A DNA stretch of 64,000 nt from Hymenobacter sp. DG25A. Lineage in GTDB: Bacteria; Bacteroidota; Bacteroidia; Cytophagales; Hymenobacteraceae. The first letter of the stretch is position 1. Every line of letters starts with the position of its first letter. The DNA lies in NCBI RefSeq assembly GCF_001280305.1, contig NZ_CP012623.1:3100001-3164000 (forward strand), given 5' to 3'. A program made the translations under genes and the position numbers. The notes beneath the pieces are model-generated. The model saw nothing but the letters and a program-made list of their open reading frames with translations, did not search any database and had not been told where the DNA came from. This document shows positions 32,957 to 41,810 of the stretch, in pieces.

Positions 32957-33646
32957 TTAACGCTTGATGAGCTGCTCCATTTCCCGCTGCACTTCTTTAG
33001 GCTGCTGCTTGATGAGGTAGGGCATCATCTTCTGCAAACCCAACACCAGCAGGAAGCAAAGGAGAATGGGCAGCAACAGGCTGCGGCTGCGGTAGCTGGT
33101 GGTGCCTACGTAGCGGGGCCAGAACCAGAGCAAATACGCCGCCAGCGCCCCCCCATTAAAGATAAGGGCCGCCAAAAACGGGTTGACGCCTTGCTGCATA
33201 ATGCCCCACATGAGCAGTTGCGTACCTACTACCAGATATACTACCAAGAACAGAATTAGCCCCATCATGGCCCGCACCCGGCCCAGCCAGAACAGGTTCA
33301 TGCACAGCAGAATACCGCCGGCCAGCATGGAAAAGAAGACCGACAGAATGGTAATGGATATAGGGGAGTAAAGCGCCGTTTCCGTTGTGGCGACTTCGGC
33401 TGCCACTTCAGCATTATCTACTTCCGAGAGCTGGCGGGCAGCGGCCTGCTGCACTTCTTGCTCGCGTACGGCAGCTTCCAGGGAAGGCCGGAGGGTTTCG
33501 GCTTCGGCGTAAGGCTGTCCGCGCCGCGCCAGCTCGTCCAGCGCAGCCAGCACGGCATCTTCCCGGTACTGGTAGCGGGCCGTTACGTATTGCAGCAGCT
33601 CAGCCAGGGATTTGGTGGCCATTTTGGCCGCATATTCTTCAGCCAT
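32957..33646 (-). CDS. Hypothetical membrane protein
   Basis: 229 residues from the ATG at 33646 (MAEEYAAKMATKSLAELLQYVTARYQYREDAVLAAL). The N-terminal 95 residues are helical and acidic, with Gln/Ala-rich coiled-coil-like parts. Then four membrane helices follow: ITILSVFFSMLAGGILLCMNLFWLG, MMGLILFLVVYLVVGTQLLMW, FLAALIFNGGALAAYLLWFWP, and LLLPILLCFLLVLGL. The C-terminus is basic and short. The repeated RYQYREDAVLAALDELARRGQ resembles small helical tandem motifs in Bacteroidetes membrane proteins. No function is assigned. It sits 90 bases after kynU and 25 before the alkB-like gene. Confidence 0.7.
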   Translation of the reverse strand: MAEEYAAKMATKSLAELLQYVTARYQYREDAVLAALDELARRGQPYAEAETLRPSLEAAVREQEVQQAAARQLSEVDNAEVAAEVATTETALYSPISITILSVFFSMLAGGILLCMNLFWLGRVRAMMGLILFLVVYLVVGTQLLMWGIMQQGVNPFLAALIFNGGALAAYLLWFWPRYVGTTSYRSRSLLLPILLCFLLVLGLQKMMPYLIKQQPKEVQREMEQLIKR

Positions 33647-33736
33647 AGGTGAAATCAACTTAAATAACAGATATCCGCAGGTGGGATATGTGCAGGTACG
33701 AATTCAGACTGCATTTAAACAGCTAAACTCAAAAAA

Positions 33737-35020
33737 TTATTCCGCCAAAAGCGACCAATCGGCCAGGGCCGCGCCGGCGCGCTGTACGTCGGCAAACGTG
33801 TTATACAAGGGCACAGGCGCCATCCGGATGACGTTGGGCTCGCGCCAGTCGGCCATCACGCCCACGCTGGCTAGGTGCTCAAACAGCTCGCGGCCGTTGC
33901 GGTGCACCAGCAGGGAAAGCTGACAGCCGCGCTGGGCGGGGTCCTGCGGGGTAAGGATTTCCAGAACTTCCTTGGGCAACTGCAGGCGACAAATCATAAA
34001 CTCCAGGTAGGCCGTGAGCTGCTCGCTCTTGCGCCGCAGCGCCGGCATGCCGCCCGCCTCGTCTACCAGGTTGAGGGCCACGCGGTGTATGGCCATGGGG
34101 AAAATCTGGGCGTTGGACAGCTGCCAGCCGGCCGCGCCGGGCATGGGCCGGAAGCCTTTTTTCATCTGGAAACGGTCGGCGGGGTCGTGGCCCCACCAGC
34201 CGGCCAGGCGTGGCAGATCCGGGCGGTTGGCAAACCGCTCGTGCACGAACACGCCACTGGTGCCGCCGGGGCCAGAGTTGAGGTATTTGTAGGAGCACCA
34301 GCAGGCAAAGTCCACGTCCCAGTCGTGCAGGTGCAGCAGCAGGTTGCCGGCGGCGTGGGCCAGGTCGAAGCCCACTATGGCCCCTACGGCGTGGCCGGCC
34401 TGCGTAATGGCGGCCATATCAAAGGCCTGCCCGGTGTAGTAGTTCACGCCGCCCAGAATCACGGTAGCCAGCGAATCGCCCAGCTCCTGAATTTTGGCTT
34501 CGATATCCTCGGTGCGCAGCGTGTGCTCCCCGGGGCGCGGCACCAGCTCTACAATGGCCTCATCGGGCTGGTAGCCGTGCAGCTTTACCTGCGACTCCAA
34601 GGCATACTGATCCGAAGGAAAAGCGCCGCCTTCCATCAGCACTTTGTAGCGCGAGGTGGTGGGCCGGTAGAAGGAAATCAGCAGCAGATGCAGGTTAACC
34701 GTGAGGCTGTTCATCACCACCACTTCCACGGGTTTGGCCCCTACCAGCCGGGCCGTAGCCGCCGTCAGGTTTTCGTGGTAGTGCATCCAGGGCATAGCGC
34801 CCAAGAAATGACCTTCCACGGCGCGCTCTTCCCAGGAGGCAAATTCCTCCTCCACGGCAGCGCGGGCGGCGCGGGGCAGCAAGCCCAGCGAGTTGCCGCA
34901 CAGGTACACCGCTTCCTCCCCTTCAGGGCCCGGCGGAATATGAAACAGGTTGCGGAACAGGTGCAGCGGATCCTGCGCGTCGAGGTGGGCGGCGAATTCG
35001 GGAGTAGGCTCGAAGGTCAT
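33737..35020 (-). CDS. kynU: Kynureninase
   Basis: 427 residues, as expected. KynU is a PLP enzyme cleaving kynurenine or 3-hydroxykynurenine into alanine plus anthranilate or 3-hydroxyanthranilate. The PLP-binding Lys is Lys245 in SYKYLNSGPGG. The cofactor Asp is in VGFDLAHAAGN, and the phosphate-binding NSLTVNLH and substrate-binding WWGHDPADRFQMKKGFRPMPGA also match the family. It lies on the minus strand 47 bases after a GT-C-type gene, in line with the 3-hydroxyanthranilate dioxygenase and ACMS decarboxylase genes. They would work one after another: KynU product is the substrate of the dioxygenase. Confidence 0.95.
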   Translation of the reverse strand: MTFEPTPEFAAHLDAQDPLHLFRNLFHIPPGPEGEEAVYLCGNSLGLLPRAARAAVEEEFASWEERAVEGHFLGAMPWMHYHENLTAATARLVGAKPVEVVVMNSLTVNLHLLLISFYRPTTSRYKVLMEGGAFPSDQYALESQVKLHGYQPDEAIVELVPRPGEHTLRTEDIEAKIQELGDSLATVILGGVNYYTGQAFDMAAITQAGHAVGAIVGFDLAHAAGNLLLHLHDWDVDFACWCSYKYLNSGPGGTSGVFVHERFANRPDLPRLAGWWGHDPADRFQMKKGFRPMPGAAGWQLSNAQIFPMAIHRVALNLVDEAGGMPALRRKSEQLTAYLEFMICRLQLPKEVLEILTPQDPAQRGCQLSLLVHRNGRELFEHLASVGVMADWREPNVIRMAPVPLYNTFADVQRAGAALADWSLLAE

Positions 35021-35067
35021 GTGCGGGCAAAGATAGGCAGGGGCAGGCCTCTACGAGTAGGACTAGC

Positions 35068-36342
35068 TTAACTTGAGGCAGATGGCTCCGGCAACGCTGT
35101 CCAAGGCCATTTTACGCTGGCGTACAGCTTAACCAAGCCCAACAGAATGATCAGACCAAATAAAGTGGCCACAAACCAGGGCTGCATAATGGTGATGGTG
35201 TAAGGCTTTGATTTCAGGAAATGCAGCACCGATTCCAGATTGAGGAAGTAGGCCACCGAAACGAGTATATACAGCCAGTAACTACGTGTTAAAATACCGT
35301 AAGCTCCTAAAAACAGAATTGCCGGGTGCCAGTACCGCTCATGCATCTGGGTATTAAAAAACGTAAAAACCAACGGAATCAGGACACAACTTAGCAGAAC
35401 CAATTCTATAGATGGACCTGGGTTAAGGCGGATTTGGGTACGTGGCCACTTCAGCACACTTTGCACAGCCGAGGCTAGCAAGGGAAAAAGTGTAATGGCG
35501 GAAAAGCCAAAGAAGAGCAACAACCCCCACCCCTTGTAGGTGAGCCCGGCGAAATGTTGGGCATCGGAAACAAACCGCAGGTCTACATTCTGAAAAAGAA
35601 GATACCAGAAATTGTAGGCATTCACGGCCACCACCGGAGCATAATCAACCGCGTCCCGGTTTATGTCCAGAATATGGGGCAGGTAGTTTTTGGTACCACC
35701 CCAGATAAAGGGTGCTAACAGTAATAATGATGTAAGTGCAGCGGCGCCAACAGATTTCCAGATCCACTGGGGGCGCTGCCACCAAAGGGGAAGCCACAGT
35801 AACAGTAGCGGAGGCATAAAGATGATGGCCTGCGTTTTAGTAGCCAACGCCAATACATAGAGCATTACGCTAAGCACTGGCTTCCTCTGTACTGCGAATA
35901 CTACGGCCCCAAACACCCAGAACGTGTAAATGGCATCCACCTGCTCCCAAATCAGGGTGTTATACAGATATGCAATATTGAACAGCAGTAGCAGGCTCAA
36001 CTCAAATCGGCGGTTACGCTGTGCTACCAGCGAGGCAGCCCAAATGGCCCCGGCAAAGTCAAAGAGTAGCGTGAATCCCTTCAACGAGTTGATATAGGAC
36101 CTGATACGCTCAGCATTACCCAGCAGCTTTCCGAAGAGCCACAGGATGTAGTGGTAAAAGGGATTGTAGTTGTTGCTGGGGTCAGCGTATGTGTTGCCCA
36201 GCCCATGCTCAAGTATATACGATGCCCAATTTGCCCAGTAGCCTATGTCGCCTTGGTGGCCAGCCCGGGGCACTAACACCATCAGCATCATAAACAACAA
36301 CCCGTAATACACCGCCTGACGACGATATGAAGGCTCGAGCAT
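35068..36342 (-). CDS. GT-C-type membrane glycosyltransferase, low GC
   Basis: 424 residues with about 10 membrane helices. The N-terminal loop (GDIGYWANWASYILEHGLGNTY) and the following YNPFYHYILW resemble the first extracytoplasmic loop of dolichyl/polyprenyl-phosphate sugar transferases of the ALG/PIG-M type, where an acidic residue is catalytic. A later loop has HERYWHPAILFLGAYGI, a common feature of GT-C proteins with a Glu-Arg-Tyr. It would use a lipid-linked sugar as donor. Two sampled 60-base stretches (35161-35220 and 35941-36000) have 27 and 26 G+C, while one in kynU (34081-34140) has 42. This points to transfer from another genome. It is embedded, same strand, in the kynurenine operon. 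Confidence 0.78.
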   Translation of the reverse strand: MLEPSYRRQAVYYGLLFMMLMVLVPRAGHQGDIGYWANWASYILEHGLGNTYADPSNNYNPFYHYILWLFGKLLGNAERIRSYINSLKGFTLLFDFAGAIWAASLVAQRNRRFELSLLLLFNIAYLYNTLIWEQVDAIYTFWVFGAVVFAVQRKPVLSVMLYVLALATKTQAIIFMPPLLLLWLPLWWQRPQWIWKSVGAAALTSLLLLAPFIWGGTKNYLPHILDINRDAVDYAPVVAVNAYNFWYLLFQNVDLRFVSDAQHFAGLTYKGWGLLLFFGFSAITLFPLLASAVQSVLKWPRTQIRLNPGPSIELVLLSCVLIPLVFTFFNTQMHERYWHPAILFLGAYGILTRSYWLYILVSVAYFLNLESVLHFLKSKPYTITIMQPWFVATLFGLIILLGLVKLYASVKWPWTALPEPSASS

Positions 36343-36399
36343 CTCAGGAATGGCTACAAAGGTTTACCAGCTTAGCATCATGCTTCCTCATAACCTCTT

Positions 36400-37446
36400 T
36401 TACCGGAGTCCGGTGGTTGCGTTGGAGGTCATAAGGCTGGCTATCTGCGGATGCTGGGGACCCAGCCAGTCCAGGGCATTCTGGCCCAGCATGCGGGCTT
36501 TTATTTCATCGGGAAAAGGCATGGATTCAATCAATTGTCCCGGTTGCAGCTCGCCTAGTGGGAAAGGATAATCGGTACCGAGCGTGATTTTATCGGCGCC
36601 CAGTGTTTTCACCAGGTAGTCCAGCATCAGCGGGTCGTGCACCAGGGAGTCTACCCAAAAACGGCCCAGGTACTCCCGCGGGTTTACGTTGTTATCAATA
36701 GCACAAAGGTCGGGGCGGACTTGAAAGCCGTGCTCGATGCGGCCGATGGTAGAGGCAAACGTGCCGCCGCCGTGGGCCACGGCTACGCGTAGCTTAGGCA
36801 GACGCTCCAGTACGCCGCCAAACACCAGAGAGCAAAGCGCCAGAGTACTTTCGGCAGGCATGCCTACCAGCCAGGGCAGCCAGTATTTAGGCATTTTCTG
36901 CTGGCCCATCATGTCCCACGGATGCACGAACACACAGGCGCCTAGTTCTTCGGCGGCCGCAAACACCTCGAACAGCTGCGGAGCATCCAGATTCCAGTCG
37001 TTTACATGGGAGCCGATCTGCACGCCGGCCATGCCCAGCTCTTTCACGCAGCGTTCCAATTCCTTTATGGCCAGATCGGGGGCCTGCAGGGGAATAGTGC
37101 CCAGGCCCACGAAGCGCGTGGGGTAGCGGGCCACCACGCCGGCAATATGGTCGTTGAGCAGACGGCTCAGGTCCAGGGCATCGTGGGGCTTGGCCCAGTA
37201 GCTGAACATAACGGGCACGGTGCTGAGTACCTGCACATCTACCCCAAACTGGTCGTACTCCCGCATGCGCACCTGCGGGTCCCAGCAGTTATCCTGAACC
37301 TCGCGGAAGAACTTGTCATCCTGCATCATGCGGGCGCAGCACGGCTTGTGGTGCTCCAGCCGGATAAAGCCCCCGTAGCCGTACCGCTCGCGCAGGTCGG
37401 GCCAGGTTTCGGGCAGAATGTGGGTGTGAATATCGATTTTAAGCAC
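36400..37446 (-). CDS. 2-Amino-3-carboxymuconate-6-semialdehyde decarboxylase (ACMSD)
   Basis: 348 residues of the amidohydrolase fold. The metal-binding start is IDIHTHILP, and the rest of the site shows [18 protein letters not shown] and [12 protein letters not shown] (catalytic Asp). ACMSD removes the carboxyl group from the ring-cleavage product of 3-hydroxyanthranilate, steering carbon away from quinolinate and NAD and toward aminomuconate. [26 protein letters not shown] is a family-type segment. Stop and start codons put it 23 bases after the dioxygenase gene, so the two are almost certainly cotranscribed. The low-GC GT-C gene follows 57 bases downstream. Confidence 0.94.
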   Translation of the reverse strand: MLKIDIHTHILPETWPDLRERYGYGGFIRLEHHKPCCARMMQDDKFFREVQDNCWDPQVRMREYDQFGVDVQVLSTVPVMFSYWAKPHDALDLSRLLNDHIAGVVARYPTRFVGLGTIPLQAPDLAIKELERCVKELGMAGVQIGSHVNDWNLDAPQLFEVFAAAEELGACVFVHPWDMMGQQKMPKYWLPWLVGMPAESTLALCSLVFGGVLERLPKLRVAVAHGGGTFASTIGRIEHGFQVRPDLCAIDNNVNPREYLGRFWVDSLVHDPLMLDYLVKTLGADKITLGTDYPFPLGELQPGQLIESMPFPDEIKARMLGQNALDWLGPQHPQIASLMTSNATTGLR

Positions 37447-37469
37447 GGGTGGGAACTAGAGGCAAGAAA

Positions 37470-38000
37470 TCAGGAAGCAACCGGCGCGGGTGGCTGCATC
37501 ACGGTGCCGCAGTTTTTGCAGGTACGCTTGGCTTCGTCCTGCCAGAAGCGGTTCATGATGGGCGGCAGCTGGGCCACGATGTCCGTGATTTCAGCGAATT
37601 CCTCGTAGAGCTTGGTGCCGCAGTTTTCGCAGTACCACTGAAAGCCATCCAGCTCGCCGGGACTGCGGTAGCGCTCCAGCACCAGGCCCACGGTGCCGGC
37701 CGGGCGGCGCGGCGAGTGGGGCACGCCGGGCGGCAGCAGAAACATACTGCCCTGCTTGATTTCGATATCCACCGGCTTGCCGTCCTCAATGATTTTCACC
37801 ACGATGTCACCCTCTATCTGCAGGAAAAGCTCCTCCCCTTCGTCCACATGATAGTCTTTGCGGGCGTTGGGGCCGCCCACTACCATCACAATAAAGTCTT
37901 TGTTGTCTTTAAACACCTGCTGGTTGCCCACGGGCGGCTTCAGCAAATGGCGGTGTTCATCAATCCACTGCTGGAAGTTGAAAGGACGGGCGACGGGCAT
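37470..38000 (-). CDS. nbaC: 3-Hydroxyanthranilate 3,4-dioxygenase
   Basis: 176 residues from the ATG at 38000 (the frame extends to 38045 without family similarity). The enzyme opens the ring of 3-hydroxyanthranilate. The cupin iron site is KDYHVDEGEELFLQIEGD (His and Glu) plus the later His of PPGVPHSPRRP; the conserved Arg is in the same loop. The C-terminal rubredoxin-like site is present as two pairs, YCENCGT and CKNCGT, as in bacterial dimeric HAAO. It is the first gene of the minus-strand kynurenine unit and starts 152 bases from the divergent SDR gene. Confidence 0.95.
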   Translation of the reverse strand: MPVARPFNFQQWIDEHRHLLKPPVGNQQVFKDNKDFIVMVVGGPNARKDYHVDEGEELFLQIEGDIVVKIIEDGKPVDIEIKQGSMFLLPPGVPHSPRRPAGTVGLVLERYRSPGELDGFQWYCENCGTKLYEEFAEITDIVAQLPPIMNRFWQDEAKRTCKNCGTVMQPPAPVAS

Positions 38001-38152
38001 AGCGGGGAGTGTTGAGGTGGGAGAACAACGGGCGCAACGGGCCAAAAAACCGGCACAAATGCCCGGCTAAGTACGGAATTGCGGCCGCAACTTCCCGCGT
38101 AAGCCCACAACTTTCTACCTTGCCGCCCGTCGCATCCTTATTCCTATTCCCC

Positions 38153-38944
38153 GTGAATCTTTCCTTAACTCCCTACCGCGCGCTGGTGGGCGGCAGTACC
38201 CAGGGCATTGGCCGGGCCGCCGCCGAAGAGCTTGCCCGCCTGGGCGCCACCGTTACGCTCCTGGCCCGCAACGAAGCCAGCCTGCGGGAAGTAGCCGCCG
38301 CCCTGCCCGCCGACCACGGCCAGCAGCACGACTACATCGTGGCTGATTTCTCGCAGCCCGACCAGCTGGCCCAGCACCTGCAGGAATACCTGGCCGCTCA
38401 CCCCGCGGGCTTTAACATTCTGATAAACAACACGGGCGGCCCCTCCGGCGGGCCTATTCTGGATGCCAGCGTGGATGCCTTTCGGGTGGCGTTTGAGCAG
38501 CATCTGGTGTGCAACCACCTGCTGGCGCAGGCCGTGGTGCCGGGCATGAAAGCCAGCGGCTACGGGCGCATCATCAACATTATCAGCACCTCCGTAAAGC
38601 AGCCGCTGCCGGGTCTGGGTGTGTCCAACACCATTCGGGCGGCGGTGGCCAACTGGGCCAAAACCCTGGCCAACGAGCTGGCCGCGCACGGCATTACGGT
38701 AAACAACGTGCTGCCCGGGGCCACTATGACGCAGCGCCATACCTCGCTCATCGAGAAGAAAGTACAGTCTACCGGGCAGACCACCGAGGAAATTGAGGCG
38801 GGCATGCTGCGCCTGATTCCGGCCGCGCGCTTTGGGCAGGCTGAGGAAGTGGCGGCCGCCGTGGCGTTTCTGGCCTCGCCGGCCGCCGGCTATATCAATG
38901 GCATCAACGTGCCCGTAGATGGCGGCCGCACCGGCAGCCTGTAG
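38153..38944 (+). CDS. SDR-family oxidoreductase with atypical active site
   Basis: 263 residues from a GTG at 38153. The cofactor motif is GGSTQGIGRAAAEELARLG and the family NNTGG segment is present, so it binds NAD(P). The usual catalytic Tyr-x-x-x-Lys is not there: the segment after Ser in ISTSVKQPLPGLGVSNTIRAA has Ser/Asn at the Tyr place and Arg at the Lys place. This is a known SDR subgroup often labelled 3-oxoacyl-ACP reductase, with unclear chemistry. It diverges from the 3-hydroxyanthranilate dioxygenase gene with 152 bases between them. Neighbours suggest a role in tryptophan-derived carbon metabolism (inference). Confidence 0.85.
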   Translation: MNLSLTPYRALVGGSTQGIGRAAAEELARLGATVTLLARNEASLREVAAALPADHGQQHDYIVADFSQPDQLAQHLQEYLAAHPAGFNILINNTGGPSGGPILDASVDAFRVAFEQHLVCNHLLAQAVVPGMKASGYGRIINIISTSVKQPLPGLGVSNTIRAAVANWAKTLANELAAHGITVNNVLPGATMTQRHTSLIEKKVQSTGQTTEEIEAGMLRLIPAARFGQAEEVAAAVAFLASPAAGYINGINVPVDGGRTGSL

Positions 38945-38975
38945 CGGTTTATATTAATTTGCTTGGGGGCCGCTG

Positions 38976-39770
38976 TTGGCGGAAACGCTTTCAGGCGCTT
39001 CCTTCGCGGCGGCTCCCCGCCCCCTACCACGCTCAACTACCCCCGATTTGGTCAAGTTTGATACGCTCTCTATCGTTATTCCGGTTTATAACGAGGCCCG
39101 CACCATTCACCAGATTCTGGATTTGCTGCACGAAACCGTGCTGGTGAATGGTATCCGCAAGGAGATTATTCTGATTGATGACTGCTCCACCGATGGCTCG
39201 GCGGAAGCTATTGCCGGCTACATGGAGCAGCACCCTAAAATGGGGTTGCGCCTGCTCCGCCACACCGTAAACCAGGGCAAAGGCGCGGCCCTGCACACCG
39301 GCATCCGGGAAGCCACCGGCGACTATGTGATTATCCAGGACGCCGACCTGGAGTACGACCCGGAGGAATACAACGTGCTGTTTAAGCCCATTCTGAAAGG
39401 CTTTGCCGATGTGGTATTTGGCTCCCGCTTTATGGGCGGCAAGCCTCACCGCATCCTGTTTTTCTGGCACAGCATCGGGAATAAATTCCTGACCTCCCTG
39501 TCCAACATGTTCACCGACCTGAACCTGACCGATATGGAAACCTGCTACAAGCTGTTCCGCCGGGATATTATTCAGAGCCTTACCCTGGAAGAAAAACGGT
39601 TTGGCTTCGAGCCCGAAGTAACCGCCAAAGTAGCCCGCGTGCCCGGCGTACGCATCTACGAGGTGGGCATCAGCTACTACGGCCGCACCTATGCCGAGGG
39701 CAAGAAAATAGGCTGGCGCGATGGAGTGCGGGCTATTTACTGCATTGTGAAGTATGGGCTGTTTGGCTAA
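38976..39770 (+). CDS. Family 2 glycosyltransferase (DPM1-like)
   Basis: 264 residues from a TTG at 38976; a second TTG at 39048 gives a more family-like start ([18 protein letters not shown]) and may be the true one. The GT2 fold shows [22 protein letters not shown] (donor site), and [14 protein letters not shown] (metal Asp). The later GSRFMGG and [11 protein letters not shown] are typical of dolichyl/polyprenyl-phosphate mannose synthases. No C-terminal membrane helices are seen, so it is a soluble or peripheral enzyme, moving a sugar from a nucleotide to a lipid phosphate, likely the donor for the GT-C proteins nearby. The last bases overlap the convergent gene by 4. Confidence 0.88.
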   Translation: MAETLSGASFAAAPRPLPRSTTPDLVKFDTLSIVIPVYNEARTIHQILDLLHETVLVNGIRKEIILIDDCSTDGSAEAIAGYMEQHPKMGLRLLRHTVNQGKGAALHTGIREATGDYVIIQDADLEYDPEEYNVLFKPILKGFADVVFGSRFMGGKPHRILFFWHSIGNKFLTSLSNMFTDLNLTDMETCYKLFRRDIIQSLTLEEKRFGFEPEVTAKVARVPGVRIYEVGISYYGRTYAEGKKIGWRDGVRAIYCIVKYGLFG

Positions 39771-41074
39771 ACTGCTGGTTTACGCCACGCTATAGCCACC
39801 ACGAACACCGAGATAAATAGTGTGAGCGAGGTGAGATAGGCGTAAGGAATCTGAATAAAAGCGTAAAAGGTGCTCAAATAGAAGCCAAGCGAAGTGAGCG
39901 CCAGCACCCGGTAATCGAGGCGGTGGCGCAGGAGCCAGTAGGCGCCCGCGCTCAGGGCTACGGCGCCTACGGATGCCAGGATGTGGGCTTTCTGCAGCAG
40001 GCTAATGCGGGCGGGAATGTCGCCGGGGCCATAGGCATAAAACCAGGAGGCAAAGCCGAGCCCCCCAAATAGATGCCCGGGCTTGCCATCGGGGCCATTG
40101 GTGCGGCTCCACTCGCCCAGGGTAGCAATCTTATACTCGCTCAGGGCGTGCGTGAATATGGTCCAGTCCTTTGACAGGAAGGGCCCAACGTAAATCAGCC
40201 ATATACCCAAGACTGTCAGGCCTACTACGAAAACGGCATGCCAGCGGCCCCGCTCCCGCCACAGCAACCATAAAAACAGCGGCACCCAGAACACCACCGA
40301 GTACCGCGACAACAAGCACAATACCAGGGCAACTGCCTGCACCAGCGCCGAGCGGGAAAAGATGGAGGCCGCCAGTACACAGTAGTAAGCAATTATGGTA
40401 AACTCCATGGTATGGGCAAACAGGCCACTATCTACCTGGATGATGTGCCGCAAAAGAAACCAGGGCAGTACTGCCGCGCCCGCAAACACCAGTACATGCA
40501 GGCGCTGAGCATTCAGAAACGCGAGGTAAGCGCCAAAACCACCCAGCAGCAGCAACCCCAGCGCCCACCAGCGGTAGTCTATGCCCAGCTGGTCGGCTAC
40601 CACGTAGGGCAGCCACTGCAGGGGCAGGTGATTGGGAAACAGGGGGTAAGGCAGGTTGGTAATATACTTGTACACCACTTCCCCACTCTGAAACCGCTGC
40701 ACATAATTCTGCAAGATGGGGATGATGTCGGACTGGGCCACGTTGATGGGGTTGCCCAGAATAACCGGGGCCTGGGCGTACAGCACTGCCACCCCACCCA
40801 ACAAGCCTACCACCCAAGAACCCAGCACCCGGCGGCCTTGTAGCGGCGGGGCTACCAAGGGCGCGGGCTGATCCAGCTGTGCCAGCACCGCGCACACGCA
40901 CAGGGCCATCGAAGCCAGATAAAACCAGATAGGGCTCCAGAATGGCCCATAATAGTTGCGCAGATCCGTGAACAGGCGCATTTCCAGCCAAAAGGCCAAA
41001 ACAGCGCCCAGTTGCCACAACTTCTGCTTCGGGTGGGGCAACGCGGCTGAAATGCGAGAAAATCCTGGGTGCAT
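39767..41074 (-). CDS. Polytopic membrane protein, GT-C-like
   Basis: 435 residues with about 10 membrane helices. Loops between them include [21 protein letters not shown] after helix 3 and [20 protein letters not shown], then [14 protein letters not shown] long soluble loop with [17 protein letters not shown] occurs in the second half. The first extracytoplasmic loop has an Asp pair position (QSD), which could serve as the acid of a GT-C enzyme, but no firm motif is present. The layout fits lipid-linked-sugar-dependent transferases of this cluster. It is a separate transcript, convergent with the GT2 gene at its 3' end. I do not recognise a named family. Confidence 0.65.
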   Translation of the reverse strand: MHPGFSRISAALPHPKQKLWQLGAVLAFWLEMRLFTDLRNYYGPFWSPIWFYLASMALCVCAVLAQLDQPAPLVAPPLQGRRVLGSWVVGLLGGVAVLYAQAPVILGNPINVAQSDIIPILQNYVQRFQSGEVVYKYITNLPYPLFPNHLPLQWLPYVVADQLGIDYRWWALGLLLLGGFGAYLAFLNAQRLHVLVFAGAAVLPWFLLRHIIQVDSGLFAHTMEFTIIAYYCVLAASIFSRSALVQAVALVLCLLSRYSVVFWVPLFLWLLWRERGRWHAVFVVGLTVLGIWLIYVGPFLSKDWTIFTHALSEYKIATLGEWSRTNGPDGKPGHLFGGLGFASWFYAYGPGDIPARISLLQKAHILASVGAVALSAGAYWLLRHRLDYRVLALTSLGFYLSTFYAFIQIPYAYLTSLTLFISVFVVAIAWRKPAV

Positions 41075-41125
41075 ATAAAGCTAAAAGACGGCGCCCGCTG
41101 CTTTCGCAGCCTGTAGTCGGGCGGT

Positions 41126-41671
41126 TTATTCGATACCCTTCAGGCTCAGGTCATCCACGTACACGGTGGAGGCGGTTCCGGCGCGCCACAGAAACACCTT
41201 CAGGTTATGGGTATAGGCAATATTATCGGGCAGCGTAATGTCTTTGCTGACCAGCACCCATTTCTTATAATCTCTAATTGTTTCCTGCAGGTTGATGCCG
41301 TCCCCAAAAATTTCCTTATTGCCCTGACTGGGGTCGAGAATCTGCACGCCCAGCACCCCGGTAGTCTTGTCATCGGGCAGATAAACCCAGGCTTCCAGCC
41401 GAATGCCCCGCAGTTTATGGGGGCTTACATTGCCCAGCATTGCCGTGTAAGTGAGGCTGAACTCCTGATTGGGGTTAACCTGAATGGCGTACTCACCCGA
41501 ATGCGCGTGCTCTTTGGTGAGAGCCGTGGCATCGGGTATCCAACCCATCATCGCTTCAAAGTCATTGCGCGTGATATAGTCGCCGGGGGTTCCTAATTCA
41601 GCGTTGGAAGAACAGGCCGTTAGGCTGAAAGCGGCCAGGGCATATAGCAATGATTTCATGGTGGTATTCAT
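41126..41671 (-). CDS. Lipoprotein with beta-sandwich (carbohydrate-binding-like) domain
   Basis: 181 residues from the ATG at 41671 (a Met four codons later, at 41659, is also possible). The signal peptide ends in the lipobox LTAC. The mature part reads as a beta-sandwich: HSGEYAIQVNPNQEFSLTY, LRGIRLEAWVYLPDDK, VLGVQILDPSQ, WVLVSKDITLP, and VFLWRAGTASTVYVDDLSLKG. Trp and Asp near the ends of strands are typical of family 4/9/22 carbohydrate-binding modules. The same strand order recurs in the C-terminal tails of the two large membrane proteins at 43391 and 49411. It would sit on a membrane surface and bind a glycan or sugar chain (inference). Confidence 0.7.
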   Translation of the reverse strand: MNTTMKSLLYALAAFSLTACSSNAELGTPGDYITRNDFEAMMGWIPDATALTKEHAHSGEYAIQVNPNQEFSLTYTAMLGNVSPHKLRGIRLEAWVYLPDDKTTGVLGVQILDPSQGNKEIFGDGINLQETIRDYKKWVLVSKDITLPDNIAYTHNLKVFLWRAGTASTVYVDDLSLKGIE

Positions 41672-41810
41672 AAAATAGTATACCGGCGAAATTAGGCAGA
41701 TTCTCAACATTCACGACGTACGTTCCAGCATGAGCCTTTTGGCCAGCGGCCAACTTCCGCCAAATACTGCGGCAAAACCAGCATTAAGAAACCCTGCCAC
41801 TGCATGGTCT

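Noticed and set aside
33875-35071. 398-codon open frame on the plus strand opposite kynU
   Set aside because: Shadow of kynureninase; the composition (Gly, His, Gln, Val) is typical of antisense frames and no motif is seen.
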